A stretch of DNA of 64,000 nt from JBGSUZ01 sp963677505 (GTDB lineage Bacteria; Bacillota; Clostridia; Peptostreptococcales; Acidaminobacteraceae): contig CAXXWB010000039.1 in assembly GCA_963677505.2 (NCBI GenBank), forward strand, positions 60,319 to 124,318. The letters are read 5' to 3'. Shown one piece after another: positions 27,305-37,114 of the stretch. The translations under genes were made by a program, and so were the position numbers. The notes beneath the pieces are model-generated. The model worked only from the letters and a program-made list of their open reading frames with translations. It was not told the origin of the DNA and did no database searches. Position 1 is the stretch's first letter. Each line of letters begins with the position of its first letter.

Positions 27305-27359
27305 ACAACTCACCCCAGTACTATAATTGTAGTTACTTAGGATACTAAATACCCAAGTC

Positions 27360-29918
27360 TTAGCCCAATATATCTACAAATTGTGCCATTATTTTTGCCT
27401 CTTTTATTAATTGGCCAATTGCCTCGTAGAAACGTTTATAGGCTTCTCTTTGTTTTTGGAAGTCTTGATTGGACCTTAATACCGTCTCCACATGAGTCAG
27501 TTCATCAAAAAAGATTTCTGATTTAAAGTAACTGATGCTTCCCCTTATGCCGTGGATAGTATTAAGAATACCATTCACATTCTCAGGTTGTAATTTGACT
27601 GGCAAGGTCTTATATTTTTCTTCCATACCTTTCGTAAAAATTTCCAATACGCTTTTTAACTCTTCCTTACCAATGTAGGCAAGAAGCTCTTCTAGTTCAG
27701 GTGTTCCAATGAATTGATTGTTTTGAACTGCAAATCGCTCCTTCTTAGGATGCCTTGAGAGAAAAAGTTTTCTTAAAACCTTCTCCAATGCGTCTGGTTC
27801 AACAGGCTTCATTAAAAAAGCATCTATTGAACTATCTGCGTTCTCAACAAAATCTGCAGAAACCATTATAAAGCGAATGCCTTTTTGATTGGTAAGCACC
27901 TTCACTTTTTTAACCAGTTCATCACCACTTATATCTGGCAAATGATAATCTGAAATGATAGCTTCATATGAAATAGTTTCTAGCTTTTCCAATGCTTCTT
28001 TCCCATTATAAGCACTATCAATATTTACATCAAGAAAATTAACTTGTCTTAATAACTTTTCAACAAAAAGTAAGCTCATCGGGTCGTCGTCTATGTTGAG
28101 AATCCTGATTTTACTCACTTTATCATTATCTGTCCCTAAATTTTGCTCTTTTTTTGCACTTCCTTGTTGCTGACTTTCTGACATGCTGGCTTCAATAGCT
28201 GAAAAATCGACTGCATCGTCGTTGTAAAGTTCAAGAGTCAATATAACCTTAGTTCCCTTCTGAGGTGTAGACTCAATTTCAATGGTTCCAGACATGGCTT
28301 CGATAATCATTCTGCATATGGAAAGACCTAAACCCGTTCCAACGTGTTCTCCTGTATAATCGGTTGTATAAAAGCGCTTAAAGACCTGTTCAATGGTTTC
28401 AGGTTTCATGCCTATTCCTGTATCCTCTACAATAATAGTCACAAGGGATTGATTGTCCATCTTCTCATCTGCAGCGCTAATGCGTACATCTCCATTGTGG
28501 GTGTATTTTATGCTGTTGCTGATTAAATTATTAATAATCTGTCCAATCCGATAGGCATCCCCTACAAATCTTCTCTTGTTTAGGCTTTGAAGCTCTAGAA
28601 TAATACGTACTGATTTCTCCTGCGCTAGAGGTTCAAAGAGTTTGGCAGAAGTCTCTAATACATCTACTAAATCAAATTGAGCACTGTAGAATTTTAAATT
28701 CCCAGTATCCAGTCGAGAATAATCCAGTAGGTCAAAGACCAGACGGTTCAAGTTATTTACATTCAATTTAAGAAATTGAATCTCTTTTCGCAGTATTTCG
28801 TCTTCAATGCGGCACATCAACTCATTGACATTTTGAAGAATACCCGCAATCGGCGTTTTAATTTCATGACTGATCATGGCTAAAACTTCTGATTTTTCCA
28901 GTATTTTTTGTTCCATTTCCAACTGTTGATTCAGCAAGTTTTGTTCTGCATGTACCTTATCGGTTACATCATGAATGATGGAGCACAAAACTGTACGTCC
29001 TTCCATGACCACTGGTCCAGTATATACTTCAACATCTCGGAGCATACCGTTGGCTAACTTATGCTTAAACAAAAAATAATTTCGTTTATTTTCAACCGCA
29101 TCACTCATGACTTTTTCTACATCACTTACAGGCAAGGTGTTAATATCCATTATCTTTACTGGTTGGTCATTAAAGCGATACCCATAATACTCCACAGCTG
29201 AATCGTTGCCATCTATTATCCACCCCGTTTCAGGATCCACCAACATCATAACGCATCTGTTATTTTGATAGAGTCCCCAGTACAGCTCTTGCTTTTCCTT
29301 ATTTTTCTCTTCAATGGCCCTAAAATACCGTAAAAATCGATTTTCTAAATCCTTTATCAAGTGCTCTTCAATAAGAATCAAAACAAGAAATACAATCAAA
29401 GGAATTAAAATACTCACAATGAACTGAATTCGACTTTCGTTTAACCAATCTTTGGCCACCAAACTACTCACTGAATTCTCTTTACTAATGATAATTACTT
29501 CAGTCCCATCGGCCATCCGTTTGGTAGTCAGCATGTTTTTTTTAAGCACAATATCGCTGAGTAGAATGTCTCTGTTTTTGTCTATCCCTTTGTAGAGATA
29601 TATCCTCTTCGTATTGGATACAAAAAAGGCTTTATTATTTTTATCAATTATTAAAATGCTATCCACCAGCTTCAGATGTGCTGTGTTGTATTTTTCATAA
29701 AAAGCGGCAGGGTCATCTACCTTATAGTCTACCGTTTCCAGGTCTTGTTCGATTAATGCCAGTAAATCTGCCTGTAGATTATATACATACTCATTGGTTG
29801 TGCTGATATGTGCAAAATAGGAAAAAATAAACATTACAGCGGTCAATGCCACAAAGGCGAGAATCACATGATAAAATCCTTTGAAAAAGCGTCTTATAAA
29901 AGCAAGATCCATTTCCAT
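27360..29918 (-). CDS. Membrane hybrid histidine kinase with REC and Hpt tail
   Basis: 852 residues from the ATG at 29918 preceded by GGGAGGGG. Helix 1 (about 14-36), a roughly 130-residue outside sensor domain, and helix 2 (about 170-190) are followed by PAS (about 220-330), HisKA with HEIKTPIAG, HATPase with DTGIGM and GTGLGLS, a receiver with AIISDYHLPDISGDE, and a C-terminal Hpt-like domain with IHGIRGS. It is the first gene of the chemosensory block. It senses an outside signal and can relay phosphate internally to its Hpt, probably onward to receivers encoded nearby. I see no good promoter in the 140 AT-rich bases before it. Confidence 0.9.
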   Translation of the reverse strand: MEMDLAFIRRFFKGFYHVILAFVALTAVMFIFSYFAHISTTNEYVYNLQADLLALIEQDLETVDYKVDDPAAFYEKYNTAHLKLVDSILIIDKNNKAFFVSNTKRIYLYKGIDKNRDILLSDIVLKKNMLTTKRMADGTEVIIISKENSVSSLVAKDWLNESRIQFIVSILIPLIVFLVLILIEEHLIKDLENRFLRYFRAIEEKNKEKQELYWGLYQNNRCVMMLVDPETGWIIDGNDSAVEYYGYRFNDQPVKIMDINTLPVSDVEKVMSDAVENKRNYFLFKHKLANGMLRDVEVYTGPVVMEGRTVLCSIIHDVTDKVHAEQNLLNQQLEMEQKILEKSEVLAMISHEIKTPIAGILQNVNELMCRIEDEILRKEIQFLKLNVNNLNRLVFDLLDYSRLDTGNLKFYSAQFDLVDVLETSAKLFEPLAQEKSVRIILELQSLNKRRFVGDAYRIGQIINNLISNSIKYTHNGDVRISAADEKMDNQSLVTIIVEDTGIGMKPETIEQVFKRFYTTDYTGEHVGTGLGLSICRMIIEAMSGTIEIESTPQKGTKVILTLELYNDDAVDFSAIEASMSESQQQGSAKKEQNLGTDNDKVSKIRILNIDDDPMSLLFVEKLLRQVNFLDVNIDSAYNGKEALEKLETISYEAIISDYHLPDISGDELVKKVKVLTNQKGIRFIMVSADFVENADSSIDAFLMKPVEPDALEKVLRKLFLSRHPKKERFAVQNNQFIGTPELEELLAYIGKEELKSVLEIFTKGMEEKYKTLPVKLQPENVNGILNTIHGIRGSISYFKSEIFFDELTHVETVLRSNQDFQKQREAYKRFYEAIGQLIKEAKIMAQFVDILG

Positions 29919-30058
29919 GAAACCCCTCCCTTCTGTAATTCCCATCACTTTGTCTTCGAGAAAAAATTACATTTAATTTACATATTCTATTTATTTATAC
30001 CCAAATCTTATTTTTTTAACAGTCGCCCCCCTCTCAAAAAGCTTTCTTAAAAAAGTTC

Positions 30059-30098
30059 AAAAAAGAAACACATCTCATATAATTCAGATGTGTTTCTT
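30059..30098 (-). terminator. Terminator of the M3 peptidase gene
   Basis: A perfect 13-base stem, AAGAAACACATCT / AGATGTGTTTCTT, with six T residues after it on the minus strand, four bases past the peptidase stop. It separates this gene from the chemosensory block. Confidence 0.92.
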
Positions 30099-30101
30099 CC
30101 A

Positions 30102-31994
30102 CTATTCAGCTTCTAAGCCCAATTCCAATTCAGTTAGAAGGGCATCTAATTTTTTATAGCAGGCCTCTAATGCTTTTCCTTTTTCTAAGGTAATATTCAG
30201 TGTCTTAAGCTCATCTACGGTTGAAAAGACATTCCCTGACTTTAAAAAAGCTATATAGGCAGATGAGGTCTTTTCAGGATTGCTTTCAAGTTGGGTGGCA
30301 ATTCCATAGCCTGAAGCTAAGCCCGTAGCATATTTGTACATGTAAAAATTCCAATAAAGATGATCGATGCTGGTCCATCCATAGCCGTCCAGATCCGAAG
30401 TCTTATAACCACTGCCATAGTACTTGGCGTTTAAGTCCGTCCAAGTCTTTTTGAAAAAATCTCCATCTAAATCTTTGCCCTCGGCTTGAGCTTCGTGGGC
30501 TATTTTTTCAAATTCTGAGGCCTTCATTTGTTCAAAGATTGTCCCAGTGATTAAGTTGACATATTCTATCAATATCTCTTTTCTAGCTTCACCCTTTTGA
30601 GTTTTTAATTGATTTTCTAAAAACAAAACTTCATTGGTGGTGGAAGCAATTTCAGCTTTAAAAATACTGTTTTCGTACGTGGTAAAAGGCTGATTCTGAG
30701 CTGATAACTGACCATGTACGCCATGACCCATTTCATGGGCTAAAGTTAGGGCACTGTTATAGTCGTCTTCGTAATTAATTAAAATATAAGGATGACTCAG
30801 ATATGCTCCCCAAGTATAGGAACCTGTGTATTTAGACTGTCTAGGATACACATCTATCCATCGTTGGGATATGGCTTCATCAAATATTTTTAAGTAATCC
30901 TTCCCCAAGGGCTTAAATGCTTCTCTAGCGGCCTTTACAGCATCTCCGTAGGGAATTTTATTCTTTTCTTTAATCAGGTCAAGTTGCTCATCGTGGTACT
31001 GATAAGGACCCTTTAGCCCTAGCATTTTTTGCTTTATGACAATCCAACGGTGATAGAGCGACAAATGGTCTTCAGTAACCTTTTCAAGGGCTTGATAGTC
31101 CTCAAGCCCAACGCCGTCTTGATCTAACACCATAGCCAAATCACTTTTGTAATTATAGGCTTTCGCCATCAAATTATCGTATTTTATCTTACCTTCTAAA
31201 TTCGAAGCCAAAACCTCTACTGCATCCATTTGTTTTTGCATACTGGCCTTAGTAGCTTCATAACGTTTTTCATCGTCCTTGGCATTATAGTTATTGTAGG
31301 CAATGGGTTTCAAACTAACATCATATCGGTTCCAAAAAGCTTGATAATTATTTTCATAACCCAGATCAAGTTCATTTAAAAGCCCCATCAAACGGTCTTC
31401 TGATTCGCTGAGGATAGATGTTCTGTCATAAATGATTTCATCAAGGGTACTCTCATAACCCTTCGTCTCTTTAAATGTTAAATATTGCTCTAGCTTTAAG
31501 TCAGAGAGTTTTGACAACTCAGGCTTGAAATAGGAAAACCCTTCTGTTATTTCAACGTCTAGCTGTTCTACATCGGCTAGAAAATCAGTTATATCCCCAT
31601 CATCCATATGAATGTCTTTGTTAAGATTCGCATAAATTCGAAGTTTTTCCTCATTCGTCATAATATGACTGTAAAGGGTCATGGCTTTTTTAAAGATTTC
31701 AGGATCTTTTAAATTCCCTTCGTAGGTTGCAAAAACCTTAACCTGCTTTCTCAAATCTTCTAAAGCTACTTTTGCCTGACTTTGGTCTTTGAACATGGTA
31801 GTAAGGTCCCAAGTATAGCGTGGGTCTACTTCACTGGCAAAATCTCGAGGTTCATCAGGAGAAGCGGTATCATTATTCCCTACATCTAACCATTTTAAAG
31901 TGCCATAAACAATGCCCGTTAAGCATAACAAAGCAATAGCCAGAACACCCCAATACATCAGGATTCTTTTTCCTTTTCTATTATCTTCTTCCAT
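30102..31994 (-). CDS. Membrane-anchored M3 family oligoendopeptidase (PepF type)
   Basis: 630 residues from the ATG at 31994, which has CGGAGG before it; the longer frame lacks a site. An N-terminal anchor helix (about residues 13-33) follows a basic stretch, so the catalytic domain should face outside. The zinc motif is HEMGHGVHGQ. Upstream MVLDQDGVGLEDYQAL, YTGSYTWGAYLSHPYI and downstream FYMYKYATGLASG are typical of PepF-like enzymes. PepF is usually cytoplasmic, so the anchored form suggests degradation of external peptides. It is monocistronic with its own terminator. Confidence 0.9.
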   Translation of the reverse strand: MEEDNRKGKRILMYWGVLAIALLCLTGIVYGTLKWLDVGNNDTASPDEPRDFASEVDPRYTWDLTTMFKDQSQAKVALEDLRKQVKVFATYEGNLKDPEIFKKAMTLYSHIMTNEEKLRIYANLNKDIHMDDGDITDFLADVEQLDVEITEGFSYFKPELSKLSDLKLEQYLTFKETKGYESTLDEIIYDRTSILSESEDRLMGLLNELDLGYENNYQAFWNRYDVSLKPIAYNNYNAKDDEKRYEATKASMQKQMDAVEVLASNLEGKIKYDNLMAKAYNYKSDLAMVLDQDGVGLEDYQALEKVTEDHLSLYHRWIVIKQKMLGLKGPYQYHDEQLDLIKEKNKIPYGDAVKAAREAFKPLGKDYLKIFDEAISQRWIDVYPRQSKYTGSYTWGAYLSHPYILINYEDDYNSALTLAHEMGHGVHGQLSAQNQPFTTYENSIFKAEIASTTNEVLFLENQLKTQKGEARKEILIEYVNLITGTIFEQMKASEFEKIAHEAQAEGKDLDGDFFKKTWTDLNAKYYGSGYKTSDLDGYGWTSIDHLYWNFYMYKYATGLASGYGIATQLESNPEKTSSAYIAFLKSGNVFSTVDELKTLNITLEKGKALEACYKKLDALLTELELGLEAE

Positions 31995-32276
31995 GTCGCC
32001 TCCGTTGGTATAGCTTATTAAAACATGGTTCATATGGCAATTTTTCGTTCTTATAAGTATATAATCAAATAAAACCCTATACAAGGGTACATTACAACAG
32101 ACTTATAAAATTTTAATCTTTTTTTAATCTTTTGGATACAGAGAAGTCACAAGAATCTATTATGATAGAAGTATAAGAAACACAAGTATGTCCCCACACC
32201 ATTGACATCCTCAGCTCAATGGGTAGTAAATTAATCCCCCTTAATTTATTACAAAATTTATTCTATTAATCTAAAA

Positions 32277-32305
32277 AAGGCTTATGCTACCCCAGCATAA
32301 GCCTT
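32277..32305 (-). terminator. Terminator in the 31995-32378 gap
   Basis: AAGGCTTATGCT / AGCATAAGCCTT around ACCCC, followed by six T residues on the minus strand. It ends the polyamine operon 75 bases after the last gene. The remaining 280 bases up to the peptidase start are AT-rich and should hold its promoter, but I see no clear one. Confidence 0.92.
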
Positions 32306-32378
32306 ATCACCTTTTTGAGTTGTTTTTAAGTATACTTTATCAAAAATAAAAAACTATTGTATTTGAGTCCAAACCCCT

Positions 32379-32915
32379 TTAACCGAAAAGTTTCAGTCCA
32401 TATATAATCCTGACCACCAGCAATAAAAATATAGCCAGACCGATTACCAAAATCATTTTTGATCCTCTTCCCCTAAATTTAGCAGGTTGAAAGCGTTGAT
32501 AAGATTCCCAGCGCTCGTTAATTTGCATTTCACTTGGATACTCAAATTTATGTTCTAAATAAGCTTGAACAGCTGTATTGGCAACTTCTTTATAAACCCA
32601 AGGAACTTTAACGACCCATTCATCATCCTTTTTCTCCATTCTGGCTGATATATTGATTTTATAAAAGGCCAGCTCAAGATCCTTGCTTCTTTCCGTGTCC
32701 TCTGAGCGCCACACTTCTACCCAAGAATAATACTGTTTTGTTCTTTCTGCTATTGACATAAGGCCCTCCCTTGGATAAACCATTTCCTTCGCTACTGGCG
32801 CCAACAAAATAATACCTGCACAAAAAAAGAGTGATATACTCACTCTTTTATCGGTAGATTTATAATTTTCGTTTAATGATTTACACAATGACTTTGATAT
32901 ACTCCAGATTATCAT
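32379..32915 (-). CDS. Two-helix membrane protein of unknown function
   Basis: 178 residues with a helix near 28-45 and another near 153-173, enclosing a charged soluble region rich in Trp and Tyr (TKQYYSWVEVWRSEDTERS). I do not recognise the family. The ATG lies inside the end of the speA frame (35-base overlap) with only a weak AGAAG site, so translation may depend on ribosomes finishing speA; a TTG at 32885 is an alternative start. It is the last gene of the polyamine transcript. Confidence 0.6.
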   Translation of the reverse strand: MIIWSISKSLCKSLNENYKSTDKRVSISLFFCAGIILLAPVAKEMVYPREGLMSIAERTKQYYSWVEVWRSEDTERSKDLELAFYKINISARMEKKDDEWVVKVPWVYKEVANTAVQAYLEHKFEYPSEMQINERWESYQRFQPAKFRGRGSKMILVIGLAIFLLLVVRIIYGLKLFG

Positions 32916-34327
32916 CTTCTAAATCTGTGAGCAGGGTGTTTTGGTCCTTTAAAAACTCTATATAGGCAACCATGTCCTCTGTTATCAACTCACCCGGTGT
33001 GACAATTGGAATGCCTGGAGGATAAGCCATCATGGACTCACCGCTGACTCTTCCAATAGCTTCTTTCAAAGTTACACTAACCTTGTCCTTATAGAATGCG
33101 TCTCTAGGCGACATGGCGATCGTAGGACAGTCCATAGGCACGTGTACATAAGTCAGCTTCTCTTGATGACCAAAACGTTTGCTAAGGTCTTTAAAAGCGT
33201 CTATGAGGGCATCAATGTGGTTCTTTGGTATCGCCTAAACTCATAATGGCTAACACATTGTTAGCGTCGCCTAGTTCAAGCTGTATATTGTATTCATCTC
33301 TCATGATGTCGTAAGCTTCAAAACCTGTAAGTCCGAGACCTGTTACATTGACTGTCAATTTTGTCTCATCGAAAAGATTTACACCAGGAGTGCCTTCAAG
33401 CTCACGGGCAAATGCGTAAAGACCGTGGGTGTTGTTAATCACTTCTCTGGCATATCTTGAGAGTTCAAGGACATGACCAAGGATTTTTTGACCATTTAGT
33501 GCCAAATTCTTTCTGGCAATGTCAAGGCTTGTCATCAAAAGATAAGAAGCACTTGTGGTCTGTGTCAGGTTGATGATGGTTCTGACATACTTTTTATTGA
33601 CATAACCTTCATTCATTAAGAGGACTGAACTCTGCGTCAAGGAACCGCCCGTTTTATGAATGCTGGCTGCAACAAGGTCTGCTCCAAGTGATGACGCTGA
33701 TGGCGGCAGCTCATCATGGAAATGGAAGTGAGCGCCATGGGCCTCATCTACCAATACAACCATGTTGTGTGAATGTGCTAACTCTATAATTGCCTTTAAG
33801 TCTGATGTGGCGCCGTAGTATGTTGGATTGATCACAAAGACGGCTTTGGCGTCCAAATTAGCTTCGATTGCCGCTTTTACAGCTTCAACCGTTACGCCCA
33901 TGGCAATGCCTAACTGATCATTGATTTCAGGTTGAACATAGACAGGAACTACCCCAGACAAAATCATGCCGTTTGTAGCAGATTTATGGGCATTTCTTGG
34001 AAGAATAATTTTATCTCCCGGTTGACAAACGCTCATAATCATCGCTTGAACACTAGAGCTTGTACCATTGACCATGAAGAAACCATAGTCCGCGCCGTAA
34101 GCATCTGCAAGAAGCTCTTCAGCTTCTTTGATTACCGATGTGGGATGGGACAAGTTATCTAAACATTTCATAGAATTGACGTCAAGTTGCAACATTTTTT
34201 CCCCAAAAAATGCGCTCATCTCCTTCAATCCTTCTCCGTGTTTATGCCCTGGCACGTCAAAAGGTATAACGTCTCGGTTATGATAATCTATTAATGCATC
34301 GAATAATGGTGTGTAATTCTGATCCAT
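32881..34327 (-). pseudogene. speA: Arginine decarboxylase SpeA, frameshifted
   Basis: An Orn/Lys/Arg decarboxylase (fold type I, PLP) split by one extra base. The first frame (34327 to 33212) covers the N-terminal FDVPGHKHG motif, the active-site lysine segment SIHKTGGSLTQSS, and most of the small domain. It stops after SLGDTKEPH. Shifting one base at about 33218-33223 continues without a break into HIDALIDAFKDLSKRFGHQE and then the C-terminal part ending at 32881 (AYPPGIPIVTPGE). Joined length is about 480 residues, normal for the family. GGGGGGG precedes the ATG. Arginine is the likely substrate because speB lies next to it. The break is either a real inactivation, a programmed shift, or a base error. 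Confidence 0.85.
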
Positions 34328-34378
34328 CCTTGCCCCCCCTTTATATGATCCGTTTTGTCGTCTATCTGTAAACCGTTC

Positions 34379-35219
34379 CTATTTACTTAATAGAAGGGCT
34401 ACTTCTCGAATGACTTTACATGCTACAGCAGTAGATACGCCGCTGTGGTCGTAGTGTGGTGACAGTTCCACAACATCTGCGCCAATCAAGTTGACATCTT
34501 GCAGTTGAAGCAGTGCCTCCATAAATTCTCTAAAGCTCAGTCCACCCGGGTTCAGGGGGTTCCTGTGCCTGCAAATACTGAAGGGTCAAGAACATCAAGG
34601 TCGATGGTTAAGTTACACCGGTTTGCCTTTGATTTTTTTCAAGAATACTTGCTAATGTATCTGCTTTAAATTTTTCAAGATGAGTGTGACTCTTTGCCCA
34701 CTCAAACTCTTGTCTCATGCCTGAACGAATGCCAAACTGATAAATTCGATCATCCCCAATAAGGTCCCAAATTCTCTTAATGACAGTGGCATGACTCATT
34801 TTTTCGCCCATATAGTCGTCTCTTAAATCGGTATGTGCGTCAAAATGGATAACAACCACTTCCGGGTGTGCTTCTACGATGCTTTGGAAGACAGGGTATG
34901 TCACCAAATGCTCGCCACCGATCATCAATGGTTTCTTGCCATGCTTGACGATATCTTGTGTAAATTCATAAATATCTTCTAACACCCTAGTCGTATTGCC
35001 GAAGGGCAAATCCATATCCCCAAGGTCGCAAAGATTGTAATCTTCAAGGTCAAGATCTTGGTATGGACTGTAAGTTTCAATCCCATAAGATTCATTTCTA
35101 GCCGCTTGAGGGCCGAAGCGTGTTCCTGGTCTGAAAGATGTTGTTCCGTCAAAGGGAATCCCGAATAAGACCACTTCTGCTTCTTCAATCGGTTTATCAA
35201 ATCCGATGAAATTACTCAT
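34379..35219 (-). pseudogene. speB: Agmatinase SpeB, three frameshifts
   Basis: A ureohydrolase that would turn agmatine into putrescine. The intact first 200 residues show GGEHLVTYPV and HFDAHTDLRDDY, the manganese-binding motifs. Three single extra bases then break the frame: in a run of seven A (about 34632-34639), in GTAAC (about 34614-34617), and in a run of five C (about 34557-34562). Correcting them restores TIDLDVLDPSVFAG, GTGTPEPGG, and ADVVELSPHYD through to a stop at 34379, about 280 residues, which is normal length. Its ATG overlaps the speE stop (ATGAGTAA). All three changes are insertions within 85 bases. Confidence 0.85.
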
Positions 35220-36063
35220 TGCCTTCTACCAACTCTTTCACGTAGTTTGGAATAGCAAAAGCGCCTACATGAAGGTCTGTGTTGTAGTATCTCGTCTTCA
35301 TGCCAAGACCGTTCCACCAGTCAGCTTGTTGGTCTTTAACAGGGTCAAGACCTTTTGAAGCAAAACCGAAGAACCAAAGTCCTGATGGGTAAATACCCAT
35401 GTGGAACATGTAAACTTTTGAAAGTGGGAAGACTTCTTTGTTCTTGCCTACCGCACGGAGCATGCCTTTTCTTTGTGTTTCGTAGAAAGGACTTTCGTTT
35501 TGGTTAACCAAGATTCCCTTTTCAGTAAGGGCGTCGTAGCAATCGGTGTAGAAAGCTTTTGTAAAGAGGCCTTCACCAGGTCCGATTGGATCTGTCGAAT
35601 CTACCAGAATTAAGTCATAGTAGTTTTTTCTCTGTTTAACGAACTCGATGCCGTCTTCGTAGAAGAGGGTCACTCTTGGATCGTCAAGGGCACAAGCCAT
35701 AGTCGGTTGATATTCTCTAGAAACATCTACGACCATTTTGTCGATTTCAACCATGTGAATTTCTTCTACATGAGCATATCTTGCAATTTCTCTTACCGTA
35801 CCGCCGTCGCCACCGCCAATAACCAAAACTTTCTTGATCTCAGGGTTAACTGACATAGGCACGTGAGCAATCATTTCGTGATAGGCGTGCTCTTCTTTTT
35901 CGCTGCACATAACAAGACCATCTAAGAGAAGCATTTTGCCAAACTCATAGGTATCAATCACATCTACTTTTTGAAAGTCGCTTTGACCTGAGAAGAGATG
36001 CTCTTTAACTTTTAAACCAAATCTAACGTTGTCTGTATGTTCTTCTGTGTACCATAATTCCAT
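35212..36063 (-). CDS. speE: Spermidine synthase (polyamine aminopropyltransferase)
   Basis: 283 residues from the ATG at 36063 preceded by GGAGGG. It transfers aminopropyl groups from decarboxylated S-adenosylmethionine to putrescine. Motifs are LLLDGLVMCSEKEEHAYHEM, VLVIGGGDGGTVREIARY (dcSAM binding), DLILVDSTDPIGPGEGLFT (catalytic Asp region), and NQNESPF. It lies between speD and speB in the polyamine operon and overlaps speB by 8 bases. Confidence 0.95.
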   Translation of the reverse strand: MELWYTEEHTDNVRFGLKVKEHLFSGQSDFQKVDVIDTYEFGKMLLLDGLVMCSEKEEHAYHEMIAHVPMSVNPEIKKVLVIGGGDGGTVREIARYAHVEEIHMVEIDKMVVDVSREYQPTMACALDDPRVTLFYEDGIEFVKQRKNYYDLILVDSTDPIGPGEGLFTKAFYTDCYDALTEKGILVNQNESPFYETQRKGMLRAVGKNKEVFPLSKVYMFHMGIYPSGLWFFGFASKGLDPVKDQQADWWNGLGMKTRYYNTDLHVGAFAIPNYVKELVEGNE

Positions 36064-36118
36064 TGATCTGCCCTCCAATTTCCATTATTGCTTCACTATT
36101 TTTATGAGATTGTTTCGA

Positions 36119-36529
36119 TTAGACTGCTTTGAAAGCTTTAACTTCAATTTTGTCTGGGCTGAAACGCTCAATTTTGTCTACTAAGCCTCTTGCAACTTCG
36201 CTTGTTTCGCTTTTATCTGATTTAAGTGCTTTTTCAAGGTATTCGAAAGCGTCCCATGGATTGACTTCATCACCGCAAGTGAAAAGGTCTACCGCCGCAT
36301 AGCCGTATTCAGGCCATGTGTGGATGGTAAGATGTGATTCAGAAATGACGACTGCACCGCTTACACCCCAAGGGTTAAACAAGTGGAACACGCTTTGGAC
36401 GACTGTTGCTTTTGCTTCTACTGCTGCTTGTACCATTGATTCTTCAATAAATTTGTGGTCATTCAATAACGCTTTGTCACAGTTATAATACTCCACCAAA
36501 ATGTGTCTACCCAATTGTTCTAATTTCAT
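36119..36529 (-). CDS. speD: S-adenosylmethionine decarboxylase proenzyme
   Basis: A 136-residue class 1b AdoMetDC. It self-cleaves between Glu64 and Ser65 (VISESHLTIHTWPEYGYA) to form the pyruvoyl cofactor; His70 and Cys85 (DLFTCGD) are the expected catalytic partners. It supplies decarboxylated AdoMet to SpeE encoded next. AGGAGGCG precedes the ATG. It is the first gene of the operon and has a leader of about 200 bases with a stem-loop. Confidence 0.95.
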   Translation of the reverse strand: MKLEQLGRHILVEYYNCDKALLNDHKFIEESMVQAAVEAKATVVQSVFHLFNPWGVSGAVVISESHLTIHTWPEYGYAAVDLFTCGDEVNPWDAFEYLEKALKSDKSETSEVARGLVDKIERFSPDKIEVKAFKAV

Positions 36530-36577
36530 AAGAACGCCTCCTTTATAAACCGATTGTTTTTGATTTTGACATAAAAA

Positions 36578-36626
36578 TGAGCTTTTTGAATTCGTTTAGG
36601 CACTTGCCTTCACAACCGAAAGCTCA
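36578..36626 (-). promoter_or_regulatory. Terminator-like stem-loop in the speD leader
   Basis: TGAGCTTT / AAAGCTCA encloses 33 bases that include a small GGCA/TGCC hairpin. On the minus strand it is followed by five T residues, about 48 bases before speD. A 17-codon frame starting ATG at 36663 ends TGA inside this structure (36610-36612), but has no good ribosome site. Together these look like an attenuator. No named riboswitch class is recognised. Confidence 0.5.
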
Positions 36627-36736
36627 AATTTATTGATTTTTTGATTATTTTGTTTAGTACCATTAAACTTTAAGTTACCGCTCACCGTCTTTTAAATAAG
36701 AAACAGTTTTATTAACTAATAAGTTTACCAATACTA

Positions 36737-36764
36737 AATATACACCTTTTATTTTTGATGTCAA
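36737..36764 (-). promoter_or_regulatory. Promoter of the polyamine operon
   Basis: TTGACA (36759-36764) and TATATT (36737-36742) are 16 bases apart on the minus strand, a near-consensus sigma-A pair. It gives a leader of about 200 bases before speD. The rest of this gap, 36765-37052, is AT-rich with no gene that I can support. Confidence 0.7.
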
Positions 36765-37052
36765 TATCTTTTTATTAACATTTTTTACACGCCAAAGTCA
36801 TTGCGCCTCTTAGGAAAGGTCACGATTGGCTTTTTTCAAGCTTTTCTAGTTTTCAAGAACTCTAAAATATTGATTAAAAAAAATAAAAAAGCTAATTTTG
36901 TAACCTTTTCATGTTCAACATCCTGTATATTTTTTGTTTTTTTCAATAAAACAACGTTTCTTATACGCTAATAATAAGGCTAAAAGTTCATATTACTAAA
37001 CATGAACGCAGTAACTTCTTTGTTTTATCAACACTTATACGGTTTTAGGCAT

Positions 37053-37104
37053 AAAAAAACTGCAAAAAATGAAGTGGATTTTATTCGTTTTCATTTTTTG
37101 CAGT
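37053..37104 (-). terminator. Terminator of the redox gene group
   Basis: ACTGCAAAAAATGAA / TTCATTTTTTGCAGT, a perfect 15-base stem followed by seven T residues on the minus strand, just past the TlpA-like gene. Confidence 0.92.
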
Positions 37105-37114
37105 CTATATTTTT

